Below, piece after piece: positions 36,467 through 45,383 of a stretch of 64,000 nt of DNA. Origin of the DNA: an uncultured Clostridia bacterium (lineage in GTDB: Bacteria > Bacillota > Clostridia > Peptostreptococcales > Anaerovoracaceae); the NCBI GenBank assembly GCA_938045615.1, contig CALIBC010000179.1:162538-226537 (forward strand). Reading direction: 5' to 3'. The notes under the pieces are model-generated. The model ran no database searches, was not told where the DNA came from, and worked only from the letters and a program-made list of their open reading frames with translations. A program made the position numbers and the translations under genes. Position 1 is the stretch's first letter; the number at the start of each line of letters is the position of its first letter.

Positions 36467-37306
36467 TCAATACTCAAAGAAAAAGTTGTCTATCAGCCTT
36501 GTTTTGCCTATATATACGGCCATGGCCACAAGGACAGACCTGTCTATGGTTTCGATCGGTTGAAGAGTTTCGGAATCGACGACTGAAAGATAATCTATTT
36601 TAGCCAAAGGCTCGGCATTTATGGCAGCTCGCATTGCTTGCAGCAATGCGGAAACCGGCATGCCCCGTTCAATTGCGGCACGTCCGGTTTCCACTGCCTT
36701 GGAAAGGCAGAGAGCTGCCCTGCGCTCCTCCCCGGACAGATAAGTGTTGCGCGAGGACATGGCAAGTCCGTCGGCTTCGCGAACTATGGGACATCCCACT
36801 ATTTGGACGTCGAAATTCAGATCGAATGTCATCTTTCTGATTATCGCAAGCTGCTGAGCATCTTTCTCGCCGAAGTATGCACGGTCAGGTTTGACGATAT
36901 TGAACAACTTGGAAACCACCGTACAGACACCGCGAAAATGACCGGGGCGTTTGCTTCCGCACAGCTCGTCGGAAAGACAGGTTATGTCGACGGTTGTATG
37001 CGGATTTTCATACATTTCACCCGGTTCAGGGTGAAAGATTATATCGGCGCCCAGACTTTCGCACAGTCTGCAATCGGCATCAAAATCCCTCGGATAACTT
37101 TCCAAATCCTCATTCGGCCCAAACTGAATCGGATTGACAAAGTCGGAAACCACCGTACAGTCATTTTCTTCGACGGATTTTTCGATGAGACTGGCATGTC
37201 CACGGTGCAGAAACCCCATGGTCGGAACAAGTCCCACGGTCTTGCCCGCAGTTTTCATATCTTTGATATAATTTCTTATTTCTTCTACTGTGCAAGCGAT
37301 GTTCAT
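36467..37306 (-). CDS. panC: Pantothenate synthetase
   Basis: ATG 37306 follows an AAGGAGAGG site that lies inside the end of panD. The 279-residue enzyme joins pantoate and beta-alanine with ATP. It carries VPTMGFLHRGHASLI (HIGH-like), FVNPIQFGPNEDL, FGEKDAQQLAIIRKM, and SSRNTYLSGEER in the KMSKS position. Its second substrate, beta-alanine, is supplied by panD next door; pantoate has no biosynthetic gene nearby. Confidence 0.96.
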   Translation of the reverse strand: MNIACTVEEIRNYIKDMKTAGKTVGLVPTMGFLHRGHASLIEKSVEENDCTVVSDFVNPIQFGPNEDLESYPRDFDADCRLCESLGADIIFHPEPGEMYENPHTTVDITCLSDELCGSKRPGHFRGVCTVVSKLFNIVKPDRAYFGEKDAQQLAIIRKMTFDLNFDVQIVGCPIVREADGLAMSSRNTYLSGEERRAALCLSKAVETGRAAIERGMPVSALLQAMRAAINAEPLAKIDYLSVVDSETLQPIETIDRSVLVAMAVYIGKTRLIDNFFFEY

Positions 37307-37310
37307 TTTC

Positions 37311-37703
37311 CTATATCCTCTCCTTAAGCACCCCATGTTTTTCGTAATTTGTCACACGTAAAACCCTATTGCTGTCATCGACAAACACGACTTTGGGTTT
37401 ATGGGATGAAGCCTCATGCAGATCGCAACTGCAGTATGACATGACTATGATCTTGTCACCGACGCACACGCACCTTGCCGCCGCACCGTTGAGGCAAACG
37501 ATTCCACTTTTCGCTTTTCCGCATATGACGTAGGTTTCAAAGCGGTTGCCGTTATCTATATCGACAATTTGAACCTTTTGATATTCTTTAAGTCCGCAGG
37601 CATCCATAAGATCCTCGTCGATCGTTATACTGCCGACGTAGTTAAGATCGGCTTGAGTTACGGTGGCTCTGTGAATTTTTCCGTAAAGCATTTCTATATT
37701 CAT
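37311..37703 (-). CDS. panD: Aspartate 1-decarboxylase (pyruvoyl enzyme)
   Basis: A 130-residue proenzyme starting [18 protein letters not shown]. Self-cleavage is expected between Gly24 and Ser25 in NYVGSITID, turning Ser25 into the pyruvoyl group; Lys9 is present. It makes beta-alanine for PanC. AGGAGG precedes the ATG. First gene of the minus-strand pan operon. Confidence 0.95.
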   Translation of the reverse strand: MNIEMLYGKIHRATVTQADLNYVGSITIDEDLMDACGLKEYQKVQIVDIDNGNRFETYVICGKAKSGIVCLNGAAARCVCVGDKIIVMSYCSCDLHEASSHKPKVVFVDDSNRVLRVTNYEKHGVLKERI

Positions 37704-38222
37704 TGTGACTTGTGCCTCCTTACATATTGAGCTTAGCTAAATCCCGGGCAAATGAGTATGACTTGACCTTTTCCAAAAGCACCATCCAGGTAATTCTTGA
37801 CCGCTCAATGCGTTCCTGTTGAAATTATCTTGAGAATGCATCAAAAAAGAGCCGATATCACCGTGTGTGGATGAAACTTATATGCAACCTGAACAAGTCG
37901 GCGACCGTAAGCACGGCAAAAGCTTTCACCCACGACAAGGAATATGACTCCTGTAAGTGTCAATCTCATTTTCTGAGTCTCATTTGGTTACAATATAAGC
38001 TCATTCCATTTTTAAAGTACACTTTGTTTGAGTATGGCTTTGCGCTCAAATGCCATCTCTACGGGGTAGTGTAACACAGATTACGCATAATGCAATAGGA
38101 AAAATAAATCCGGGCGGTGGTCAAGTTTTTGTGGAGTTTTTCGCAGGCATTACACGTGGACGGATTCTGCATTTTACAGGAATTCCAGTAATGAAAACAT
38201 AGAAATATCCCGATAATTAAAC
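37704..38222. other. Intergenic gap between the pan operon and the ABC pair
   Basis: About 520 nt with no convincing gene. A 69-codon frame at 37865-38074 has no good ribosome site and no recognisable composition. Near 38027-38056 two overlapping short inverted repeats (TTTGAG/CTCAAA and ATGGC/GCCAT) could form alternative hairpins. I searched for a lactococcin-972-like precursor and saw none. Confidence 0.4.
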
Positions 38223-38252
38223 TTGATACTGATAGTATTATTAGTGTATTAT
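38223..38252 (+). promoter_or_regulatory. Promoter of the ABC pair
   Basis: TTGATA (38223-38228), 18-nt spacer, TATTAT (38247-38252). Confidence 0.6.
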
Positions 38253-38355
38253 ACAAGCGGTGAGGTAATTTTAACCATATCATAATTAATTCGGCATATG
38301 GTGGGTCGAGGTAATTTGCTTCAAAGAGTTGCAGGAGAAATAGAAGGACATAGAG

Positions 38356-40341
38356 ATGGTCGCGCAATATACAAAATACTTTTTCTTTATTGTTTTGACG
38401 ATGTTCGGTCTGTTCTTTAACTCGGAGTTGTTTCAACTGCATGCGGATTCATTTCAAGATGAGTTTTATCGTGCGGATTTTGCCATGGACTTCTCAAAAT
38501 CCAATGCGAAAAACAAAGCGGTGTTGGAAGACTTTATTTCGGCAGGTGAGCGACACGATATTAACTTTTTTATGACCGATTTTGAACTTAATGGAGCGAA
38601 CAGCAAAAAGATTAAAATTTTCGCCACGAAAGGCGCTATAAAGGCGTTGGAAGCAGCCGGGATACATAACGGCAGTTTTGACAGTCTTATCATGGGCACG
38701 ACGAACATAGAAGTGGATTCTATTAAGCGGATAAAGAGGATAACTTCCTATGAGAGTTGCTATTTCACCGACGGAACGAAAAAACTTGTCGCAATGCGAA
38801 AATTTAAGGCTGATCTGGTTGATAAATACGGAGGGGGATTTCCCCATCAATACGGTTCCCCAAACGAAACGTTCTTAAATTTTGCGGCGCTGTGGAGCCT
38901 CTTGATAATTCTGCTTCTTCTAATTTCTTCCTACAGCATTGTGAGTGAGAAAAAAGAACTTACTGTGTCGGTCATCCTCGGAATCGATCCTGTAATTGCT
39001 TTGAGAAAAAGAATGTTAATCGATGCGGTATTTTTTATCGGTGCCTACATATTTTGTCGTCTCTTCATGAGTCGCAGCATCTATGTTGGATTTATGAGAT
39101 TTGAAACCGATATGATATTCTGTGCGATGGTACTGCTTAACTGCTTGACAATCCGCAAGTTGGGAAAAATAAATTTCCGCAAAGATCTGGGACGGTCCAA
39201 AGATGGTGGAGGCATTCTGAAAACCAATTACATATTGATTTTCTTTGTTACAGTGATTTCGTCCATAGTATTGGCAGGAAATATAAGTGTGATACGGACA
39301 GGCTTGAATTTCTATGCACAGGAAAATTTTTTCAAAAAACATCATAACTATGCTTTTTACAACCTGTCCTACAAGGCAACTGAAAAAAGAGATGCGGACA
39401 ACGATGTAAAAGAAATTAAAATGAACCGTGAATTCTACAAACTGAATTTTAAAAAATCAATTCAGTTCGCATATGGTAGCAATGAATTTGAAACCTCATA
39501 TCCAACAATAATTGTGAATAGATATGCTTTATCCGAGATTCTGCGTGAGAACCCCGCTCTCCCACAGAAAGTGTGCCATGATGAAGATAGAATTTATGTG
39601 TACTTCCCTGCAACGGTACCTCAAAATTCTTCCGAATTTGAATCATCTATCGATATGAACCCCGAAAATTTGCACAGAGAAGCCATGCGGGAACGCATGT
39701 ATTCGATACGCTACAATACGCATGTGGATGTCGTGGGCTTGTCTTATGAAGATGAGAAACTGCGCAGTTTCTTATATTCCGACCCTATCATGATATATGA
39801 CTCCGCAATTCCAATGATGAGAGATGAGGAGAATTTTTCCCTGAACGCTTCAGGACTGCTTATGGAAGTGACTGATAATGCATATAGGAACTTCATTGAA
39901 AATCATAACCTTGAGAACCAAATTACAAATAAAACCAATATATGGTCTTGGTATCAAAGTGAAAAGATGAAAATGGCGCGCAATATCAGGCTTGCCGCAA
40001 CGTTGGCGTTACTTATCTTTGCGATGGAAATGTTTTATATATCGGGAACGATAAGAATTGAATATAGAGTGAACGCCATTGAGCATGCACTTAGAAAAAT
40101 TTTGGGAGAATCGCTCCTGCGCAGAAATGGGAAACTTTTTTACGTGATTGTCATCGCAGCTACTTTAGGGACTTTGGCTGCTTTGCTTCTCAACAAAATT
40201 TTAAACCTGGAGCAAGATGTGCTTTCACTGCTGATTGGAGGAGGGATTCTGCTTGCTTCAGAGATCGTGATTTTAATTTTCAATATCATTCGTATGGAAA
40301 GACGCCGTATCACAAATATACTTAAAGGACAAGGCTTTTGA
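38356..40341 (+). CDS. Bacteriocin-associated integral membrane protein (DUF1430 / FtsX-like permease type)
   Basis: A 661-residue membrane protein with one N-terminal helix, a large outer loop, a central block of helices (about 170-310), a second outer loop, and three C-terminal helices (565-655). Layout and paired ATPase match the membrane subunit of lactococcin-972-type export or immunity systems (TIGR01654-like), relatives of MacB/FtsX permeases. GAAGGA lies 7 nt before the ATG. Genes are lower in GC than their neighbours by eye, which may mean transfer. A toxin precursor is not visible, so an immunity or peptide-sensing role is possible. Confidence 0.65.
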   Translation: MVAQYTKYFFFIVLTMFGLFFNSELFQLHADSFQDEFYRADFAMDFSKSNAKNKAVLEDFISAGERHDINFFMTDFELNGANSKKIKIFATKGAIKALEAAGIHNGSFDSLIMGTTNIEVDSIKRIKRITSYESCYFTDGTKKLVAMRKFKADLVDKYGGGFPHQYGSPNETFLNFAALWSLLIILLLLISSYSIVSEKKELTVSVILGIDPVIALRKRMLIDAVFFIGAYIFCRLFMSRSIYVGFMRFETDMIFCAMVLLNCLTIRKLGKINFRKDLGRSKDGGGILKTNYILIFFVTVISSIVLAGNISVIRTGLNFYAQENFFKKHHNYAFYNLSYKATEKRDADNDVKEIKMNREFYKLNFKKSIQFAYGSNEFETSYPTIIVNRYALSEILRENPALPQKVCHDEDRIYVYFPATVPQNSSEFESSIDMNPENLHREAMRERMYSIRYNTHVDVVGLSYEDEKLRSFLYSDPIMIYDSAIPMMRDEENFSLNASGLLMEVTDNAYRNFIENHNLENQITNKTNIWSWYQSEKMKMARNIRLAATLALLIFAMEMFYISGTIRIEYRVNAIEHALRKILGESLLRRNGKLFYVIVIAATLGTLAALLLNKILNLEQDVLSLLIGGGILLASEIVILIFNIIRMERRRITNILKGQGF

Positions 40342-40360
40342 ATCATTTGAGGAGGGGAAC

Positions 40361-40969
40361 ATGATCGTAGGGAACAACCTCGCTAAAAAATTTGGCAACC
40401 ACGTTGTGTTTGACAATTTCACATTTTCAATAGGAACAGGAGAATTCGTCTGCTTTTCAGGAGAAAGTGGAAGCGGAAAAACAACTTTATTGAATATGAT
40501 CGGTATGATAGAACCGTATGATAGTGGCACTATTGAAATTGATGGATGTAAATATCTTAAAAACGGAGAAAAACTTTCATTTTTCAGAAGCAAGGTAGGT
40601 TTTTTGTTTCAGAATTTTGCCCTTGTTGAGGATAAAACGGTAAGATACAATCTGGAAATGATCAGCCCCAATTACCGTACAGGTATCAGTATTGAAACCG
40701 CTTTAGAAATGGTTAATCTTAAAAATAGGGAAGAAGATTATGTCTATGCTTTATCCGGAGGAGAACAACAACGCATTGCTCTTGCAAGATTGTACTTTAA
40801 GAAATGTGATATAGTTTTGGCGGATGAGCCGACCGGGTCACTGGATAGTAGGAATGCGGATGCTGTCATGTCGATATTAAAAAGTATGCATAAGTCAGGA
40901 AAAACAATAGTGATGGTAACACATGATGAGAGAATCAAAAACATTGCGGATAGGATTATCGAGTTATGA
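40361..40969 (+). CDS. ABC transporter ATP-binding protein
   Basis: A 202-residue ATPase of the MacB/LolD type: Walker A GESGSGKTTLL, Q-loop FLFQNFALV, signature LSGGEQQRIALAR, Walker B IVLADEPTGSLD, and the switch His in VTHDER. GAGGAGGGG precedes the ATG, 19 nt after the permease stop. It powers the permease upstream. It is short, as in bacteriocin-associated ATPases of this kind. Confidence 0.92.
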   Translation: MIVGNNLAKKFGNHVVFDNFTFSIGTGEFVCFSGESGSGKTTLLNMIGMIEPYDSGTIEIDGCKYLKNGEKLSFFRSKVGFLFQNFALVEDKTVRYNLEMISPNYRTGISIETALEMVNLKNREEDYVYALSGGEQQRIALARLYFKKCDIVLADEPTGSLDSRNADAVMSILKSMHKSGKTIVMVTHDERIKNIADRIIEL

Positions 40970-41112
40970 GGAAAATTGCAAAAACAAATTTCCCGGCATG
41001 CCGGCTATGCAGAGAAACAAATGAGGAGGTATAAATATCTTTCACTTTCTGTTCTTTTTAATACATCAAGGCGAACGCACTTCTCTCGGCCTCACTAGGC
41101 TGCAGCCGATAC

Positions 41113-41150
41113 TTGACAGTAAGCACCCCAAACGATATACTTGTATACAT
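41113..41150 (+). promoter_or_regulatory. Consensus promoter with palindromic operator (citrate/glutamate operon)
   Basis: TTGACA (41113-41118), a 17-nt spacer and TATACT (41136-41141) form a near-perfect sigma-A promoter. The palindrome around TTGTATACAT (41141-41150), extendable to ATACTTGTA/TACATGTAT, covers the expected start point. GntR/FadR-type regulators bind sites of this kind and one is encoded in the operon (42692), so autoregulated repression is the inference. The rest of the 320-nt gap 40970-41289 holds no gene. Confidence 0.75.
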
Positions 41151-41240
41151 GTATGACGAAGTTTCGATGACCGATTAGACGGAATCTTTGTTTGGTTTCG
41201 TGTGATCGGATTGTCGCATTTACCCGGGCGATTCGGGAGA

Positions 41241-41289
41241 AAGGAGAATCCTTAACCGCATAAAGCGGATCTATGGATTATATTGGATT
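41241..41289 (+). promoter_or_regulatory. Unusual ribosome-site arrangement before Re-citrate synthase
   Basis: The only strong Shine-Dalgarno sequence, AAGGAG (41241-41246), is 43 nt before the ATG at 41290. A small hairpin CCGC/GCGG (41256-41268) lies between and could bring them closer. No in-frame ATG, GTG or TTG codon was found closer to it. Confidence 0.35.
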
Positions 41290-42687
41290 ATGTTTGAGAT
41301 TTCGAAAAAAACCAATTTGCTTGAGCAGGCGAGCTATAAGTATTCATTGCAGGATGTAAAGGAGCCTAATCTTTTGCGTGAGCTTTACGGTTATGAAGAA
41401 GCTCCGAAGATCGCATTTAACCACAGAAGAGTGCCGATGGCGATGCCGGAGGACATATGGATTACAGATACATCTTTTCGTGACGGTCAGCAGGCGATGG
41501 CGCCGTATTCGGTAGATCAGATCGTGGAAATATATAAACTTATCGCAAGACTCGGAGGTCCTTATGGAATAATAAGGCAGTCGGAATTCTTCATCTACAC
41601 GGAAAAGGACAGGGAAGCGGTTCACAGGTGCATGGATCTGGGGTATAAATTTCCGGAAATAACCACGTGGATCAGGGCGAACAAAGAAGATTTCAAGCTG
41701 GTTAAAGATATGGGAATAAAGGAAACGGGGATACTGGTTTCTTGCAGTGACTACCATATCTTCAAGAAGATGAACATGAGCAGAAAACAGGCGGTTGAGC
41801 ATTATCTGGATACGATCAAATCCGCATTTGAGGCGGGAGTTGTTCCAAGGTGCCATCTTGAAGATCTCACGCGCGCCGATTTCTATGGGTTTGTCGTGCC
41901 TTTCGTAAACGAAATAATGAAGCTTTCGGAAGAAGCTTCGATTCCGGTGAAAATACGGGCATGCGATACGATGGGATACGGAGTTCCTTACAGCGGTGTC
42001 GCTTTGCCGAGGAGTGTTTCGGGAATAATATACGGATTGCAGCACTATGCGGGCGTGCCGAGTGAGATGCTTGAGTGGCACGGGCACAATGACTTTTATC
42101 ATGCGGTTTCCAATGCCACCACGGCATGGCTTTACGGGTGCAGCTCCGTAAACTGCTCTCTTCTTGGGATAGGTGAGCGCACAGGCAACATACCTCTTGA
42201 GGCGATGGTATTTGAATATGCGGGGCTCAGAGGATCTCTGGACGGAATGGATACGACGGCTATAACTGAGATCGCCGAATACTTTGAAGATGAGATAGGG
42301 TATCTCATCCCTCCAAGGACGCCATTTGTAGGAGAGGATTTTAACATGACTAAAGCCGGAATACATGCGGACGGTCTTCTGAAGGATCAGGAGATTTATA
42401 CCATATTCAACACGCAGAAACTCCTCAATAAAAAACCCGGGGTGACGATCGGCAAGACGAGCGGACTTGCGGGTATAGCGTACTGGATAAACGAACATTT
42501 CGATCTGCCGGAGGAAAGACAGGTAAGCAAGCAGGATAAGCTTGTGGTAGAACTGAAAAAATGGATTGACGGATTGTATGAAAACGGTCGGAACACGAAC
42601 ATTTCAAACCGTGAGATGCGCAGACAGATTATTGAATTGAAGAAGAACATGAAAGATATACCGTCGGTCGGTGAAAAGGGAGTTTGA
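41290..42687 (+). CDS. Re-type citrate synthase (homocitrate synthase-like)
   Basis: A 465-residue DRE-TIM metallolyase-type enzyme, not the classical Si citrate synthase fold. Seen: TDTSFRDGQQA (59-69), with the Arg-Asp pair that binds metal and 2-oxo acid, and EWHGHNDFYH (His264, His266). Size and sequence recall the Re-citrate synthase of Clostridium kluyveri, which condenses acetyl-CoA and oxaloacetate with opposite stereochemistry. The following aconitase and isocitrate dehydrogenase make that call much better than homocitrate or isopropylmalate synthase. The pathway yields 2-oxoglutarate for glutamate. No strong ribosome site is found near the ATG. Confidence 0.85.
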   Translation: MFEISKKTNLLEQASYKYSLQDVKEPNLLRELYGYEEAPKIAFNHRRVPMAMPEDIWITDTSFRDGQQAMAPYSVDQIVEIYKLIARLGGPYGIIRQSEFFIYTEKDREAVHRCMDLGYKFPEITTWIRANKEDFKLVKDMGIKETGILVSCSDYHIFKKMNMSRKQAVEHYLDTIKSAFEAGVVPRCHLEDLTRADFYGFVVPFVNEIMKLSEEASIPVKIRACDTMGYGVPYSGVALPRSVSGIIYGLQHYAGVPSEMLEWHGHNDFYHAVSNATTAWLYGCSSVNCSLLGIGERTGNIPLEAMVFEYAGLRGSLDGMDTTAITEIAEYFEDEIGYLIPPRTPFVGEDFNMTKAGIHADGLLKDQEIYTIFNTQKLLNKKPGVTIGKTSGLAGIAYWINEHFDLPEERQVSKQDKLVVELKKWIDGLYENGRNTNISNREMRRQIIELKKNMKDIPSVGEKGV

Positions 42688-42691
42688 AAAA

Positions 42692-43375
42692 ATGATTGAA
42701 TATAGAAGTGTATCGCTTGCAAATCAAGTTTTCGAGAAAATAGAGTACAATATTTTAAGCGGCAATTACAAGATCGGTGAAAGGATAAGCGAAAAGAGGT
42801 TGGCTTCGGAGCTGGGAGTCAGCAGGACGCCGATAAGGGAGGCGCTCAGTCGTTTGAACGATGAAGGGCTTGTAGGTGAGTCAAAGACGGGAACCGTGGT
42901 TTTGGGAATAACCGACGAGGATGTGGATGATTTTTTTGAGATAAAAAGGCGCATTGAAGTAATTGCGGTGATGAGGGTGTGCGAGTCGATCACAGATGAA
43001 GGTCTCGAGGAGATAAAGGATGCGATCGAACATCAGGAGTTTTATGCTTCAAAAAAAGATATAGAGAAGATAAGAGATTATGACACGAAATTCCACGACC
43101 TACTGTACAAGTATTGCGGCAGCAGGGTTTTGAAGAAAATTCTGTCTCCGCTCCACAGAAAGATAATAAAATACAGGAGTGCTTCGTTGCAAAACAATGA
43201 AAAACGGCAGTTGGATTCGATAAGGGAGCACAGGGATATTTATGAGGCGCTGAAAGAACGCAATGCCCAAAAAGTGGAGAGCCTGATGAGGTGCCACATA
43301 GAAAACGCATACAGGAGCATTTGCGTCAACAGAAAAGGTGAAAAGCGTGAGAAAATAGACGACGGGAGAAAATAG
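42692..43375 (+). CDS. GntR-family (FCD) transcriptional regulator
   Basis: ATG 42692 with AAGGGAG 9 nt upstream; the GTG at 42671 overlaps the upstream gene. The 227-residue product has a winged helix (SLANQVFEKIEYNILSGNYK, ISEKRLASELGVSRTPIREAL) followed by an all-helical FCD ligand domain (about 80-215). It lies between Re-citrate synthase and aconitase, so it is probably the local regulator acting on the palindrome at 41141. The effector may be citrate or a related acid; that is inference. Confidence 0.88.
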   Translation: MIEYRSVSLANQVFEKIEYNILSGNYKIGERISEKRLASELGVSRTPIREALSRLNDEGLVGESKTGTVVLGITDEDVDDFFEIKRRIEVIAVMRVCESITDEGLEEIKDAIEHQEFYASKKDIEKIRDYDTKFHDLLYKYCGSRVLKKILSPLHRKIIKYRSASLQNNEKRQLDSIREHRDIYEALKERNAQKVESLMRCHIENAYRSICVNRKGEKREKIDDGRK

Positions 43376-45307
43376 ATGGGATATACGATTGCACAGAAGA
43401 TAATTAAGAAGCATTTGGTGGAAGGGAACATGGTGCCGGGAAGTGAGGTGGCGCTGAGAATCGATCAGACACTGACACAGGACGCCACAGGAACCATGGC
43501 ATATCTTGAATTTGAAACCATGGGGATACCGCGGGTAAAAACTGAATTATCCGTGGCATACATAGACCATAACACTATCCAGTCGGGGTTTGAAAATGCC
43601 GATGATCACAGATTCATCCAATCCATGGCGAAGAAATACGGGTTAAAATTTTCAAGACCGGGAAACGGTATATGTCATCAGGTGCATCTTGAGCGATTCG
43701 GAAAACCGGGCAAAACATTGATCGGTTCAGACAGCCACACCCCCACGGGCGGAGGAATAGGAATGCTTGCAATGGGTGCCGGCGGTCTTGACGTTGCGGT
43801 TGCAATGGGCGGCGGTGCCTACCATATTACGATGCCGAAGATGTATAAAGTCAATCTTACGGGCAAACTGAAACCTTTTGTCACGGCAAAGGATGTGAGT
43901 TTGGAGATACTCAGAATATTGACGGTGAAAGGCGGTGTCGGTGCGGTGATAGAATGGGCCGGTTCTGGGATCGCGCAACTGTCGGTTCCGGAGAGGGCAA
44001 CGATAACCAATATGGGAACTGAATTGGGGGCGACGACTTCTATCTTTCCGTCGGATGAGGTCACAAGGCAATTTTTGATCGCCGAAGGACGCGAAGAGGA
44101 TTTTGTTCCTCTTGAGAGCGATGAGGATGCAAAATACGATAAAGTTATAGATATAGATTTGGATAAGCTGAACGCAAAGATAGCATGTCCGCACAGCCCG
44201 GATGCGGTTGTTGATATAGCGGATCTCAAAGGGACAAAGGTAGATCAGGTCTGTATAGGCTCGTGCACGAATTCCTCGCTTTTTGATATGCTTAAGGTCG
44301 CAGCATTGTTACGGGGAAAGACGATCTCGCAGACAGTGAGCATGTCAGTGTCGCCGGGTTCAAAACAGGTTCTTTCCATGCTGGCCGATTCCGGAGCTTT
44401 GACGGATATACTTGCAAGTGGCGCAAGACTTTTAGAATGCGCATGCGGACCGTGTATAGGCATGGGATTCTCGCCGAATTCCGGAGGAATTTCTCTGCGT
44501 ACTTTCAACAGAAATTTTGAAGGGCGTTCCGGAACCAAAGACGGCAAGGTTTATCTGGTTTCGCCCGAATCTGCGGTGGCGGCGGCGATATACGGCGAGA
44601 TCACCGATCCGGCGTTGTTGGGGCGCATGCCGAAGATTGAATTGCCCGAAAAATTCAAGATAGATGACAGCGCCATAATCGAACCTGCCGATGAGAGAGA
44701 AGCCGAGGCCGTTGAAATACTGCGCGGTCCCAATATCAGAGAGTTTCCGGAAGGAGAACCTTTGCCGGATCACTTGAATGCTCCGCTAATATTGAAGGTG
44801 GGGGACAATATAACGACCGACCATATAATGCCGGCAGGCGCAAAGATACTGCCGTATCGTTCGAATATACCGTATTTGTCAAGATTCTGCTTTGAAGTAT
44901 GTGACGAGACCTTTCCGGAAAGAGCCGCAAAGGCCGGTCGTAGCATAATAGTCGGCGGCGATAATTATGGACAGGGCTCCTCAAGAGAACATGCCGCGCT
45001 GGTTCCTCTTTATCTGGGAGTGAGGGTCGTGATCGCGAAGAGTTTTGCCAGAATACATGCGGCAAACCTTATAAATGCGGGAATACTGCCGGTAACATTT
45101 GAAGATCCGAAAGACTATGAGCTGCTGAATATGGATGATGTTCTGAAGATACAAGACATACACGCCGGTCTTGAAAGAGGTGAGATCATTTTAAAGGATG
45201 AGGATACGGGAGACAAATGTGTTCTTAAGTGTGATTTTACCCAACGGCAGAAAGATATTTTGCTTGCAGGAGGTCTTCTGAATTATGTCGCAGCCGGCGC
45301 GAAATGA
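43376..45307 (+). CDS. acn: Aconitate hydratase
   Basis: A 643-residue aconitase that interconverts citrate and isocitrate. The cluster cysteines are Cys297 (GSCTNSS), Cys357 and Cys360 (CACGPCIGMG). The swivel domain with GQGSSREHAALVPLYLG and KSFARIHAANLINAG is in the same chain. It is shorter than the 890-residue AcnA type and matches the compact form of anaerobes and thermophiles. The ATG directly follows the GntR stop codon, with CGGGAG as ribosome site. Second enzyme of the 2-oxoglutarate route. Confidence 0.93.
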   Translation: MGYTIAQKIIKKHLVEGNMVPGSEVALRIDQTLTQDATGTMAYLEFETMGIPRVKTELSVAYIDHNTIQSGFENADDHRFIQSMAKKYGLKFSRPGNGICHQVHLERFGKPGKTLIGSDSHTPTGGGIGMLAMGAGGLDVAVAMGGGAYHITMPKMYKVNLTGKLKPFVTAKDVSLEILRILTVKGGVGAVIEWAGSGIAQLSVPERATITNMGTELGATTSIFPSDEVTRQFLIAEGREEDFVPLESDEDAKYDKVIDIDLDKLNAKIACPHSPDAVVDIADLKGTKVDQVCIGSCTNSSLFDMLKVAALLRGKTISQTVSMSVSPGSKQVLSMLADSGALTDILASGARLLECACGPCIGMGFSPNSGGISLRTFNRNFEGRSGTKDGKVYLVSPESAVAAAIYGEITDPALLGRMPKIELPEKFKIDDSAIIEPADEREAEAVEILRGPNIREFPEGEPLPDHLNAPLILKVGDNITTDHIMPAGAKILPYRSNIPYLSRFCFEVCDETFPERAAKAGRSIIVGGDNYGQGSSREHAALVPLYLGVRVVIAKSFARIHAANLINAGILPVTFEDPKDYELLNMDDVLKIQDIHAGLERGEIILKDEDTGDKCVLKCDFTQRQKDILLAGGLLNYVAAGAK

Positions 45308-45383
45308 TGTTTGGAAATAGAGGATAGAAAAACGGACTACGCAGCATGCGGATGCCGTACCATGAAATCGGAGGAGTAAAGAA

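Noticed and set aside
36638..37327. 229-codon plus-strand frame opposite panC
   Set aside because: It is an antisense shadow of panC, which has complete motifs and a ribosome site.
37865..38074. Possible bacteriocin precursor before the ABC pair
   Set aside because: No signal peptide, no double-glycine leader, no ribosome site and no resemblance to lactococcin 972.
25741..38180. Shared 14-nt string GCATTTTACAGGAA in two gaps as a mobile-element remnant
   Set aside because: The flanks do not align and no transposase or inverted ends are seen; chance or a very old repeat.
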